This document shows positions 27,744 through 35,202 of a stretch of DNA of 47,493 nucleotides, in pieces. The first letter of the stretch is position 1. Each line of letters opens with the position of its first letter. The position numbers were made by a program, and so were the translations under genes. Origin of the DNA: Nitrospirota bacterium (GTDB taxonomy: Bacteria; Nitrospirota; Leptospirillia; Leptospirillales; Leptospirillaceae). Below the pieces are notes generated by a model. The model saw only the letters and a list, made by a program, of their open reading frames with translations. It ran no database searches and was not told where the DNA came from. The stretch lies in contig DAIBTC010000003.1 of NCBI GenBank assembly GCA_027415345.1, positions 1 to 47,493 on the forward strand. Direction: 5' to 3'.

Positions 27744-27772
27744 ATTATGCGTTTTTTTTCGATTCCATTCAA
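27744..27772 (-). promoter_or_regulatory. sigma70-like promoter of gap-pgk-tpi
   Basis: On the minus strand TTGAAT, a 17-nt spacer and CATAAT precede gap by about 75 bp. The spacer holds a run of eight A residues. Its -35 box is only 11 bp from the -35 box of the divergent tsdBA promoter. Confidence 0.65.
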
Positions 27773-27783
27773 GGAGGAGGCGC

Positions 27784-27812
27784 TTGCAGACGCCTTTCAG
27801 ACGGTCGATAAT
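27784..27812 (+). promoter_or_regulatory. sigma70-like promoter of tsdBA
   Basis: TTGCAG, a 17-nt spacer and GATAAT (five of six consensus) would start transcription near 27819, about 29 nt before the first cytochrome gene. A small inverted repeat, AGGCG-8 nt-CGCCT, covers the -35 box. Confidence 0.65.
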
Positions 27813-27847
27813 GGACAAAAATTCCAATCATTCCGCGAGGACAGGTG

Positions 27848-28624
27848 ATGGTTGTTTCGAGGTCTGGATCAGGCCTTTTCTCTTCGCTTACCCGGGCCGG
27901 GATCCTGTTGGGAGCGCTCCTTGCCCTTTTCCCCTCCCGGGCCAGGGGGGCCGACACGGAGGCCGCCCTCATCGCCTGGGGCCACACCATCGCCATGCAG
28001 GGAAACGGCCTTCCCGGAAACACCGCCTGCGCCGAATGCCACCGGATCAACGGAGGGGGCATGCCCTCCGTGGGGATTCCCCGGATCGCCGGCCAGACCG
28101 AAACCTACATCTATCGCGAGATCCGTGGCGTCCAGGAGGGAACCCGGTACTCCCCCTACATGGACGGAATCGTCCAGAACCTCTCGCGCCGGGACATCCG
28201 GGCCGTCGCCCTCTACTACTCGACCGTCCGCACCCCCAAGCTTAACGATCCCGCCTCCTACAACCCGGCCCTCCGGGAGCTCGGCCGCCGGATCGCCCAC
28301 CGGGGACTCTGGGACCGGAACATCCCGGCCTGCATCCTCTGCCATGGCCAGGACGGGCGTGGAATCCCCCCGAACTTTCCCTATATCGCCGGCCAGAGCA
28401 CGACCTATCTCATGGGCCAGCTGATCTCCTTTGCCGTCGTCCGCCGCAAGGACGACCCCGAAGGCCTGATGCGGGGCATCGCCTCGAAGCTTACCCACCG
28501 TGAAATCAAGGCGGTCGCCCAGTACTTCGCCAGCCTCGATCCCCCCGTCTATGGAAAAATCCCCGAAAAAAACCGGCCGGACCGCCTCCGGCTCATTCCC
28601 GAGAAGGAGACCCCGACCCCATGA
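27848..28624 (+). CDS. tsdB: Di-heme cytochrome c4-like electron acceptor (TsdB-like)
   Basis: The 258-residue product has a signal peptide (cut expected after ARG at about 34) and two similar halves. Each binds heme c through CAECH (61-65) and CILCH (162-166), with Met105 and Met208 as likely distal ligands. This is the cytochrome c4 fold used by TsdB, which takes electrons from TsdA in the periplasm. ATG 28624 of the next gene overlaps its stop as ATGA. ATG 27848 has GAGG 7 nt upstream; the ORF track begins one codon earlier at a GTG. Confidence 0.75.
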   Translation: MVVSRSGSGLFSSLTRAGILLGALLALFPSRARGADTEAALIAWGHTIAMQGNGLPGNTACAECHRINGGGMPSVGIPRIAGQTETYIYREIRGVQEGTRYSPYMDGIVQNLSRRDIRAVALYYSTVRTPKLNDPASYNPALRELGRRIAHRGLWDRNIPACILCHGQDGRGIPPNFPYIAGQSTTYLMGQLISFAVVRRKDDPEGLMRGIASKLTHREIKAVAQYFASLDPPVYGKIPEKNRPDRLRLIPEKETPTP

Positions 28625-29430
28625 CCGCCCGATCCCTGATCCTATTGATTCTTCTTGCCGCAGGACTTCTTCTCGATCCCCGGCCGACCGGGGCCACCGG
28701 GAACCAAAACTTCCAGTTCTTCGCTCCTCCCGCGGAGGGCACCCTGCCCAACGGACCCCTGGGACGGCTCATCCGCCAGGGGGAGCTGATCTTCATCCAC
28801 ACCGGCCAGTACGCCCCCCGGTACGTCGGAAACGACCTTACCTGCGAAAGCTGCCATCTCGACCGGGGGATCAAGCCCTATTCGGCCCCGCTCTGGGGGG
28901 CCTACGGAACCTATCCGCGCTACCGGAGCAAGAACCACCAGGTCAACACCCTCGAAGAGAGGATCCAGGGCTGCTTCCGCTTCTCCCTGAACGGAACCCC
29001 TCCCCCGGTCGGGAGCAAGACGATGAAGGCCCTTATCGCCTACAGCTTCTGGGTCTCCCGGGGAGCCCCGGTCGGTCTCTACCTGAAGGGACAGGGGATC
29101 GTCCGGATGTCGAAGCCGGCCCGTCCTCCCGATCCCCTTCGGGGAAAGGCGATCTTCGAGGCCCGGTGCTCCCTCTGCCACGGCCTGGACGGACAGGGCA
29201 CCCAGTCGGACAACGACCAGGTGGCCTTCCCCCCGGTCTGGGGACCGCATTCCTACACCAAGGGGGCGGGTTTTTACAAGGTGTCCAAACTCGCGGGGTT
29301 CGTAAAAATGAACATGCCCCTTTCCAAGGGGGAAACCCTCTCCGACCAGCAGGCCTGGGATGTGGCCGCCTACGTCGACAGCCAGCCTCGGCCCGAAGAT
29401 CCCAGAAAGGCCGAGGGGGGCAAGCCCTGA
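28621..29430 (+). CDS. tsdA: Di-heme thiosulfate dehydrogenase (TsdA-like)
   Basis: The 269-residue exported cytochrome has CESCH (75-79) and CSLCH (183-187). Cys118 in RIQGCFRFSLNG occupies the place of the Cys that ligates the active-site heme in TsdA. KMNMPLSKGE offers the Met ligand of heme 2. GAYGTYPRYRSKN and the tail DQQAWDVAAYVDSQPRP also fit TsdA. The family oxidises thiosulfate to tetrathionate, or the reverse. Coupled to the tsdB-like gene by ATGA overlap. Its stop is 1 bp from the stop of the convergent gene. Direction of catalysis cannot be read from sequence. Confidence 0.78.
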   Translation: MTARSLILLILLAAGLLLDPRPTGATGNQNFQFFAPPAEGTLPNGPLGRLIRQGELIFIHTGQYAPRYVGNDLTCESCHLDRGIKPYSAPLWGAYGTYPRYRSKNHQVNTLEERIQGCFRFSLNGTPPPVGSKTMKALIAYSFWVSRGAPVGLYLKGQGIVRMSKPARPPDPLRGKAIFEARCSLCHGLDGQGTQSDNDQVAFPPVWGPHSYTKGAGFYKVSKLAGFVKMNMPLSKGETLSDQQAWDVAAYVDSQPRPEDPRKAEGGKP

Positions 29431-29431
29431 C

Positions 29432-30061
29432 CTAGAGGCCTGCGGCCTTCCGGGCTTTCAGGTCTTCATCGAAATTGTCGAAGGGCTTCAGGTAGTTTTC
29501 AAGGAAAAGCCTCTCCTTGGTCGACATCCGGTCCCGGACTCCCAGATACCATCGGCCCACGAAATAGACGTACTTGTCCTTTTCCCCGAGCTGGGAGGGA
29601 AGAGAGACCGAAGGCTTTCCGGGTCCCGCCCCGGCCTTGGTCCCGGGGGCGGGACCGGGTCCTAGGACAACCGCCAGAAGGAGAAGAAGGACCGCCACCA
29701 CGGCCGCCCCTCCCCCGATCAGCCCCCATTCCTTCCGGGAAGGCTTGAGCGACTGGGCCAGGGCCTCATAGGCCCTCCGGTTCCGGTCGTCGATCTCCTG
29801 AAACTCCTCCCGGATCGTTTCCATCAGCCGGTCGCTTTTTTCGGAGAGCCTTCCGATCTCGGCCCGGACAGGACCCAGGACAACCTCTGAGGCAGCCAGA
29901 TCCTCGGAAAGGGAGCGCAGGAGACATTCCTCCCGGCTGAGGCCGAGGGATCGGGCCTTTTCGGAAAGGGCAAGGTTTAAGGATTCGGGGAGCTGGACTG
30001 TGACGGACACAGATCCTCCCCCGGTTGCCGATGAATTGACAATGGCCGGGTCCCGGTCCAT
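29432..30061 (-). CDS. Membrane-anchored protein with ribbon-helix-helix-like N-terminus
   Basis: I do not recognise the whole protein (209 residues). Residues about 17-56 (VSVTVQLPESLNLALSEKAR, then LSREECLLRSLSEDLA) have the strand-helix-helix pattern of CopG/Arc-type DNA-binding domains. A charged coiled coil (about 60-105), one membrane helix (112-134), a Pro/Gly linker and a C-terminal domain of about 65 residues (YVYFVGRWYLGVRDRM) follow. The start is ATG 30061, with GGAGGAG 6 nt upstream, not the track's TTG. Convergent with tsdA. The RHH-like part may be only a dimerisation module. Confidence 0.65.
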   Translation of the reverse strand: MDRDPAIVNSSATGGGSVSVTVQLPESLNLALSEKARSLGLSREECLLRSLSEDLAASEVVLGPVRAEIGRLSEKSDRLMETIREEFQEIDDRNRRAYEALAQSLKPSRKEWGLIGGGAAVVAVLLLLLAVVLGPGPAPGTKAGAGPGKPSVSLPSQLGEKDKYVYFVGRWYLGVRDRMSTKERLFLENYLKPFDNFDEDLKARKAAGL

Positions 30062-30191
30062 GGGAGTCTCCTCCAACAAAGCCGCCTGTGAATTCGGACA
30101 AGAGTCCGCAATGGTGGGAATATTGTCTATTCTATCAGCTTTTCCCGGAGGGTGCGACCGATTCTTTGAGGGGGGTCTGGGGATCGTCCTC

Positions 30192-32552
30192 TCAGGGGGC
30201 GCCGGTCAGGTTGTAGAGACCGGCATCGGGAAGGGGCGTTCCCGTTGCCGCTTCGGTCAGGGGTTCCTCGCCCTTCTTGTACTCCTCCACGACGAATTTC
30301 CGGGCTGTGAGCGGAACGCGAAGACCCGTTTCGGGATCGATCCGGACATCGACGATGTCATCGGGAATCCGGAAGGTCTGGTTCGGAGGAAAGTACGGGA
30401 GGGACCCCTTCATCACATCCATCCAGATGGGCAGAGCGGCCTTGGCTCCGAATTCTCCGTGGCCCATGGACCGGTGATCGTCCATGCCGACATAGACTCC
30501 CACCACGAGACTGGGGGAAAAGCCGATGAACCAGGCGTCCCTGAAGTCGTTGGTGGTCCCGGTTTTTCCAGCGAGAAGGACTCCCAGGGAAAGGGCGTCC
30601 CTCCCCGTTCCCTCGCGGATCACGCTCTGCATCATGGAGGTCATGAGATAGCTGTAGGCCGGGTCGTAGACCGGACGGGGCTCGGGCACGAATCGGAAAA
30701 TGGTGGTCTTGTGGTAGTCGAAAACCCGGTCCACGGCATGGAGGGGCTCCCGGATCCCCTCGTTGGCGATGACGGAGTAGGCCCCGGTGATTTCGATGGG
30801 ACGCACCGTGGCCGAGCCCAGCGCCAGGGTCAGATCATGGGGAAGGGGTGTCGTGATCCCGAGCCTTCTCGCGAAATCGATCACCGATCCCACCCCCACC
30901 TTCCGGACGAGCCGGATGGTCGCCAGGTTGATCGACTCCGCCAGGGCCTTCCTCATGGGAACAGGACCCAGGAAATTCCTCTCGAAATCCTTCGGTCTCC
31001 AGACCCGGTGATGGATCCGGTCAAAAAAGACCAGGGGCGAATCATTCAGGATGCTACCCGGGGAAAATCCCTTCTCCAGGGCGGCCCCGTAATCGATCAC
31101 CTTGAAGACCGATCCCGGCTGCCTCAGGGCCTGGACGGCCCGGTTGAATTTGCTCCGCTTGAAGCTGTACCCGCCCACCATGGCCAGAATCCCCCCGGTC
31201 TTGGGGTCCAGGGCCACGACGGCCCCCTGGACCAGGGGAACCTGGTCCAGGGATCCCTCGAGGAGCCATCCGGACTTCTCCTTCGCGGAGGCCAGGATGT
31301 GGGCCATGACCACATCCCCCGGCCGCAGGATTTTCGACAGGGAAAAAGAAGAGAGAACCTTCCTGTCCCGGTTGATTTCGGGTCCGGAAAGAACCGTTTT
31401 GGCCCACTGGGCCCGTTCGACGGAGATACGCCCCAGGTGCTTCTCCAGGGAAAACCAGGCGTATTTCGGGCCGACCCGAAGGATCGTCACTTCGGAACGG
31501 GTCCCGGTCAGGTCCTCAAGCAGGGAAGCGTTTCCCGCGGGACGGGTCTCGCGAAGAACGGCCACAAGGGGCTTTCCGCGGAGGACCCGGATCGGTCCCC
31601 GGAACCCCTGCCTCCGGTCGATGGCCCGGAGCCCCTTCCGGAGGGCATGGACCGCCTGGAGCTGGATCCTCAGGTCAAGGGTCGTGAAGATCCTGAGCCC
31701 TCCGCCGAACAGTTTCTTCGCCGGCATCTCCCTTTCGAGCTTCTGGCGGACATACTCGAGAAAGTAGGCGCTGGGACTTGCCGAATGGGCGGGAGGGACC
31801 AGTTCGAGGGGAGCCGCGTAGGCCTTCTTCTTCTCCTCCAGGGTGATGTAGCGGACCTGGGCCATCCGGTCGAGAACGACCAGCTGGCGGCGCTTGCTGG
31901 CCTCGGGATGAAGAAAGGGGGAAAACTCGATGGGGGAGCGGATCATGCCCGCGATCATCGCCATCTCCGGCAGGGCCAGATCCGAGAGGGACTTTCCGAA
32001 ATAGGTCCTGGCCGCGGCCGACACCCCGTAGGCCCCTTCCCCGAAATAGATCTGGTTCAGGTAGAGTTCGAGGATCTCGTCCTTGGTCAGGACCTTTTCG
32101 ATCCGGTAGGAGAGAATCGCTTCCCGAAGCTTTCTGATGAAGGTCTTTCGGTGGGTCAGGAAGATGTTGCGCGCCAGCTGCTGGGTGATCGTGCTGGCCC
32201 CCTCGCGGAGATATCCGGCCAGGGCGTCCGAGATGGCCGCACGGATGATGGAGCCATAGGCCAGGGCGCCATGCTGGTAGAAGTGGGCATCCTCCACGGC
32301 CAGAATGCTGTGAATGACCAGCGGAGGAATTTTTCCCAGCGGGACATACTCCCGGCGCTCCTTGTAGAAGGATCCGATTCTCTGGCCGTTTCGATCATAG
32401 ATGTGGGAGGTGGTGAAGGGAACGTAATGGCGCAGGAAGTCGACCGACGGAACTCCCGCGACAACACGCTTGTAGAAATAGTACCCGGCCGTTCCGGCCG
32501 TCCCTCCGACGATCAGGAGGAGGATGAGGGATATGAGAAGGAATTTTTTCAA
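30192..32552 (-). CDS. mrcA: Class A penicillin-binding protein (PBP1A type)
   Basis: The 786-residue bifunctional murein synthase has an N-terminal membrane anchor (about 5-28). The GT51 glycosyltransferase domain (about 55-225) contains AVEDAHFYQHGA and EGASTITQQLARN. The transpeptidase domain carries RQPGSVFK (SxxK), ESIN (SxN) and KTGTTND. A longer insert between the domains resembles the OB-like region of PBP1A. The start is TTG 32552 and lacks a strong ribosome site; no better in-frame start is seen. A terminator separates it from the 45-residue gene upstream. Confidence 0.93.
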   Translation of the reverse strand: MKKFLLISLILLLIVGGTAGTAGYYFYKRVVAGVPSVDFLRHYVPFTTSHIYDRNGQRIGSFYKERREYVPLGKIPPLVIHSILAVEDAHFYQHGALAYGSIIRAAISDALAGYLREGASTITQQLARNIFLTHRKTFIRKLREAILSYRIEKVLTKDEILELYLNQIYFGEGAYGVSAAARTYFGKSLSDLALPEMAMIAGMIRSPIEFSPFLHPEASKRRQLVVLDRMAQVRYITLEEKKKAYAAPLELVPPAHSASPSAYFLEYVRQKLEREMPAKKLFGGGLRIFTTLDLRIQLQAVHALRKGLRAIDRRQGFRGPIRVLRGKPLVAVLRETRPAGNASLLEDLTGTRSEVTILRVGPKYAWFSLEKHLGRISVERAQWAKTVLSGPEINRDRKVLSSFSLSKILRPGDVVMAHILASAKEKSGWLLEGSLDQVPLVQGAVVALDPKTGGILAMVGGYSFKRSKFNRAVQALRQPGSVFKVIDYGAALEKGFSPGSILNDSPLVFFDRIHHRVWRPKDFERNFLGPVPMRKALAESINLATIRLVRKVGVGSVIDFARRLGITTPLPHDLTLALGSATVRPIEITGAYSVIANEGIREPLHAVDRVFDYHKTTIFRFVPEPRPVYDPAYSYLMTSMMQSVIREGTGRDALSLGVLLAGKTGTTNDFRDAWFIGFSPSLVVGVYVGMDDHRSMGHGEFGAKAALPIWMDVMKGSLPYFPPNQTFRIPDDIVDVRIDPETGLRVPLTARKFVVEEYKKGEEPLTEAATGTPLPDAGLYNLTGAP

Positions 32553-32591
32553 GGTCGCCCGGAGGTCAGAGACATGCTGAAGAACAGAAAA

Positions 32592-32622
32592 GCGGGATCT
32601 CCCCGCCAGGGAGAAATCCCGC
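32592..32622 (-). terminator. Intrinsic terminator of the 45-residue gene
   Basis: On the minus strand GCGGGATTTCTCCC and GGGGAGATCCCGC fold into a strong stem around CTGGC, followed by TTTTC. It lies about 115 nt after the stop of the small membrane-protein gene and before PBP1A. Confidence 0.7.
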
Positions 32623-32737
32623 CCTCGAAATGAGGAATGAATCCATCAGAATAATGCCATAAAAAATGTCGTTTCAAAAACCTGTTGCCGTCATGTCTTG
32701 ATCGTTCCGGCAGGACCCGGAAACGACGCGGAAACCT

Positions 32738-32875
32738 CTACTTCTCGAAGGTCTTCATGATCGTGAATGCGGTCAGGAGGGCGACTCCGGTCAGGACGAC
32801 AAAAACCACGAAAAGGGTCATGTTGGCGTAGTTGGCTTCGGTAGGATTGAAAGAACCCATCTTGTAAATCTGCAT
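32738..32875 (-). CDS. 45-residue single-helix membrane protein (below ORF-track cutoff)
   Basis: The minus strand encodes MQIYKMGSFNPTEANYANM, then a hydrophobic helix TLFVVFVVLTGVALLTAFTIM (about 20-40) and the tail KTFEK. A strong GGGGAGG lies 3-4 nt before ATG 32875. The gene has its own promoter, TTGACC-17-TATATT, a leader of about 95 nt with a perfect hairpin, and an intrinsic terminator, so it is a monocistronic unit. The layout recalls small accessory subunits of membrane complexes, but I do not recognise a family. The 128-residue ORF of the track on this strand is in another frame. Confidence 0.72.
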   Translation of the reverse strand: MQIYKMGSFNPTEANYANMTLFVVFVVLTGVALLTAFTIMKTFEK

Positions 32876-32910
32876 AATCCCTCCCCAGAATGGCGTTCAT
32901 TGATTCGGTG

Positions 32911-32928
32911 CGATGCCGGCAGGCATCG
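32911..32928 (-). promoter_or_regulatory. Leader hairpin upstream of the 45-residue gene
   Basis: CGATGCC-TGCC-GGCATCG on the minus strand is a perfect 7-bp stem with a 4-nt loop, located between the predicted transcription start (about 32970) and the ribosome site. It could stabilise the mRNA or control translation. Confidence 0.45.
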
Positions 32929-32976
32929 GGCCCCGGGACAAGATGACATGAATTCCCAGATCCATAGGCAAAGCAC

Positions 32977-33005
32977 AATATACCCCAGAGAGAAGAAGGG
33001 GTCAA
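32977..33005 (-). promoter_or_regulatory. Strong sigma70-like promoter of the 45-residue gene
   Basis: TTGACC, a 17-nt spacer and TATATT on the minus strand match consensus at five of six positions in both boxes. This is probably the best promoter in the window and suggests high expression of the small gene. Confidence 0.75.
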
Positions 33006-33051
33006 CACCCGAAAACCGGAAAGAAAAAATTTGGATCCTCCGGGCCGGCTC

Positions 33052-33687
33052 CTATCCGGCCCGGGTCTCCCGGTCATGGGCGATGAAGTCGGAGAGGGTA
33101 AAAAAGGAGAAGAAGGGAACCCCCTGCTCCCGGAAACGGTCGCGCCCTCCCTCCTCCCGGTCGACCAGGGCCACCACCTCCATGACCTCGTATCCGTTTT
33201 CCCGGCAGGTCTGGACGGCGCGGAGGCCCGAGGCCCCGGTCGTCACGACATCCTCGACCACGATGACCCGGGCCCCGGGAACAAGGTCCCCCTCGACCGG
33301 GTTCTTCGTTCCGTGGCCCTTTGTCTCCTTCCGGACCACGAAGGCGGGGATGGGGCGGCGGTAGAGGCCGCTGACCAGGGAGGTCGCCACTCCGATCGGG
33401 TCGGCACCTAGTGTCAGCCCTCCGATCCCGTCGGGATCGCGGTTCGCGATCCGGTGGAAAAGGAGGTGGCCGATGAGGTACTGGGCCCGGCAATGACCAA
33501 GGGTGGTTTTCTTGCAATCGATATAGACCGGACTCGTCTTTCCCGAGGAGAGGGTGAAGGGATTGTCGGGTCGATAGAGAAAGGATCTCTCGTAGAGGGT
33601 CCGGAAGAGCTCCTCGCGGTCGGCCGCGAGCCGGGCCTCCCATTCATCGGGAGGAACGGGCTGGAGATGGGTGAGAAGTTCTACCAA
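33052..33687 (-). CDS. pyrE: Orotate phosphoribosyltransferase
   Basis: The 211-residue product converts orotate and PRPP to orotidine monophosphate in pyrimidine synthesis. VIVVEDVVTTGAS is the PRPP-binding loop, FTLSSGKTSPVYIDCKK the N-terminal OPRT signature, and KETKGHGTKN the flexible catalytic loop. The start is uncertain: TTG 33687 is the only in-frame candidate and has no clear ribosome site. The first 25 residues are not typical of the family. It follows tRNA-Leu by about 110 nt. Confidence 0.92.
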   Translation of the reverse strand: MVELLTHLQPVPPDEWEARLAADREELFRTLYERSFLYRPDNPFTLSSGKTSPVYIDCKKTTLGHCRAQYLIGHLLFHRIANRDPDGIGGLTLGADPIGVATSLVSGLYRRPIPAFVVRKETKGHGTKNPVEGDLVPGARVIVVEDVVTTGASGLRAVQTCRENGYEVMEVVALVDREEGGRDRFREQGVPFFSFFTLSDFIAHDRETRAG

Positions 33688-33797
33688 TGAGGTGGCCTGC
33701 AGATCTCGTCTGCCCGAATGTCCGGGGCTCGAAAATGATTGGGGGATCCGGAAATGTGAAAACTCCGGAGCTGGCTGGAACAGCCGCGTCCTTACAA

Positions 33798-33881
33798 TGG
33801 TGCCGAAGGCGGGACTTGAACCCGCACGGGTTTCCCCACACGCCCCTCAAACGTGCGTGTCTACCATTCCACCACTTCGGC
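33798..33881 (-). tRNA. tRNA-Leu (anticodon GAG)
   Basis: On the minus strand GCCGAAG pairs with CTTCGGC as acceptor stem, followed by A and an encoded CCA. The D-arm reads TGGTGGAATGGTAGACAC. The anticodon arm CACGT-TTGAGGG-GCGTG has anticodon GAG (Leu, CUC/CUU). The T-arm is GCGGGTTCAAGTCCCGC. A class II variable arm is present, as expected for Leu. Confidence 0.93.
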
Positions 33882-33936
33882 ACAATCCGGCATATCCTGC
33901 GTGAGGGCGAAAAACTTCTTGATTCTACTGCCTTCC

Positions 33937-35202
33937 TCATCCGAAATCAATATCCTGATCCGGGGGATCCCGGGCGGCCTCGTCCCAGGGAGGGGGGAGA
34001 ATCCCGGACCGGAAGCCCAAAACCGCCAGAACCGACCCTGTCAGCGCCACGGCCGACAGGACGAGGAGGGTCTGGTTCGGGCCCAGGAGATCGAGGAGAT
34101 GGCCCGCCAGGAGCTGGGAGAGGGAGGCCCCGGCCGAGACGACGGCCCCCGCAACCCCCTGGAGAAGGTTGAAGCGGCCGGTTCCCCTGGCGAAATCGGC
34201 CACGAGAACGGGAAGAACCACCGACATGATCCCCATCACTGTCCCGTCCAGAACCTGGCCCACAAGGATCCCCCCGGCCGACTGCGTCTCCGAGAGAAGC
34301 CCTCCGCGCAGGGCCAGGACCAGGAGGCACAGCCCGAGAAAGACGGAGCCGTTTTTTGCCCTCCGGACCAGGGCGGGCGCAAGAAGGGAAAAGGGAACCA
34401 TGACGGCCTGGGTCACCAGGACAAGAAAGGCCATGACCCGCGCCGGGGACTCGGAGAGAACGATTCCCGAGAGCTTGTCCCCCGCCAGGGGAAGCATGGC
34501 GGTGTTCGCGACAAAGAAAAACAGGAGAATCCCCAGAAAAAGAAATAGAGAGGGGGAAAAGATTCGTGAAACCGGGAGGGCTTCCCCCTCTATGGCCATC
34601 TCGCGCGCACGCCGGGGATCGATCGCCCCACCCGGCACTCCGAAAAGAATCAGCCCCGCCAGGAGAGAGGAAAGGGCGTAGTAGACGAAAATGGCGAAAT
34701 AGCTTCCGTGAAGGGCGATCAGAAGGACCGAGGCCGCTCCGAAGACAGAGCCGGCATGGCCAGCCCCCTGGGCCTGCCCCGTCAGTCTGGGAAACCCTTC
34801 GGAGCCCACGAGCCCCATCGCCACGGCTCCCAGGACGGGCATGATACCTCCCTGGGCCATCCCCAGGAAAAACTGGGCCAGAAGGGTCCTCCCGAGGGAG
34901 GGATGGCCGTGGAGAAGCAGGCATCCGGCGGCAAAGGATGTCGCGAGCACCAGAAAAAAGGCCCTTTTGGAGGCGAGGCGGTCGGCCAGGTGCCCCGCGA
35001 CCGGCTGGAACAGGAGAAGGACCAGGCTCCCGAAGGCCAGGACGAATCCCACCTCCCGTGACCTCCAGTGCTCTCCCAGCAGGAGGTCGATGCTCATGAG
35101 GGGCATGATCCCGGTCTGGATGTCGCCTGCCAGAAAATTGGCCGCGAGAAAGGGCAGACGGCCGGGAACGGGTCTTTCGGATCCCTCCCCGCTCCCGCTC
35201 AT
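33937..35202 (-). CDS. MFS transporter
   Basis: The 421-residue product has about twelve hydrophobic helices and the MFS motif A-like loop GHLADRLASKR between helices 2 and 3. The substrate is unknown. ATG 35202 overlaps the stop of the GH15 gene (ATGA), so the two proteins are made together. That suggests export or import of a sugar or an unrelated drug-type efflux. The ORF-track start is too early; ATG 35202 has GGAGGGGG close upstream. Confidence 0.82.
   Translation of the reverse strand: MSGSGEGSERPVPGRLPFLAANFLAGDIQTGIMPLMSIDLLLGEHWRSREVGFVLAFGSLVLLLFQPVAGHLADRLASKRAFFLVLATSFAAGCLLLHGHPSLGRTLLAQFFLGMAQGGIMPVLGAVAMGLVGSEGFPRLTGQAQGAGHAGSVFGAASVLLIALHGSYFAIFVYYALSSLLAGLILFGVPGGAIDPRRAREMAIEGEALPVSRIFSPSLFLFLGILLFFFVANTAMLPLAGDKLSGIVLSESPARVMAFLVLVTQAVMVPFSLLAPALVRRAKNGSVFLGLCLLVLALRGGLLSETQSAGGILVGQVLDGTVMGIMSVVLPVLVADFARGTGRFNLLQGVAGAVVSAGASLSQLLAGHLLDLLGPNQTLLVLSAVALTGSVLAVLGFRSGILPPPWDEAARDPPDQDIDFG

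Noticed and set aside
27848-29430. SoxXA assignment for the two cytochromes
   Set aside because: Both proteins are di-heme and show the TsdA/TsdB layout, with the Cys in GCFRFSLNG and c4-type halves; no soxYZ or soxB genes are nearby.
30000-32633. 877-residue plus-strand ORF over PBP1A
   Set aside because: It is the antisense shadow of a clear class A penicillin-binding protein; the translation is Gly/Arg/Pro/Asp-rich with no domain or membrane pattern. High GC leaves few stop codons on the opposite strand.
32691-33077. 128-residue minus-strand ORF over the 45-residue gene
   Set aside because: It would begin upstream of the predicted promoter and has no hydrophobic or domain pattern; the 45-codon frame has the ribosome site and a clean membrane helix.
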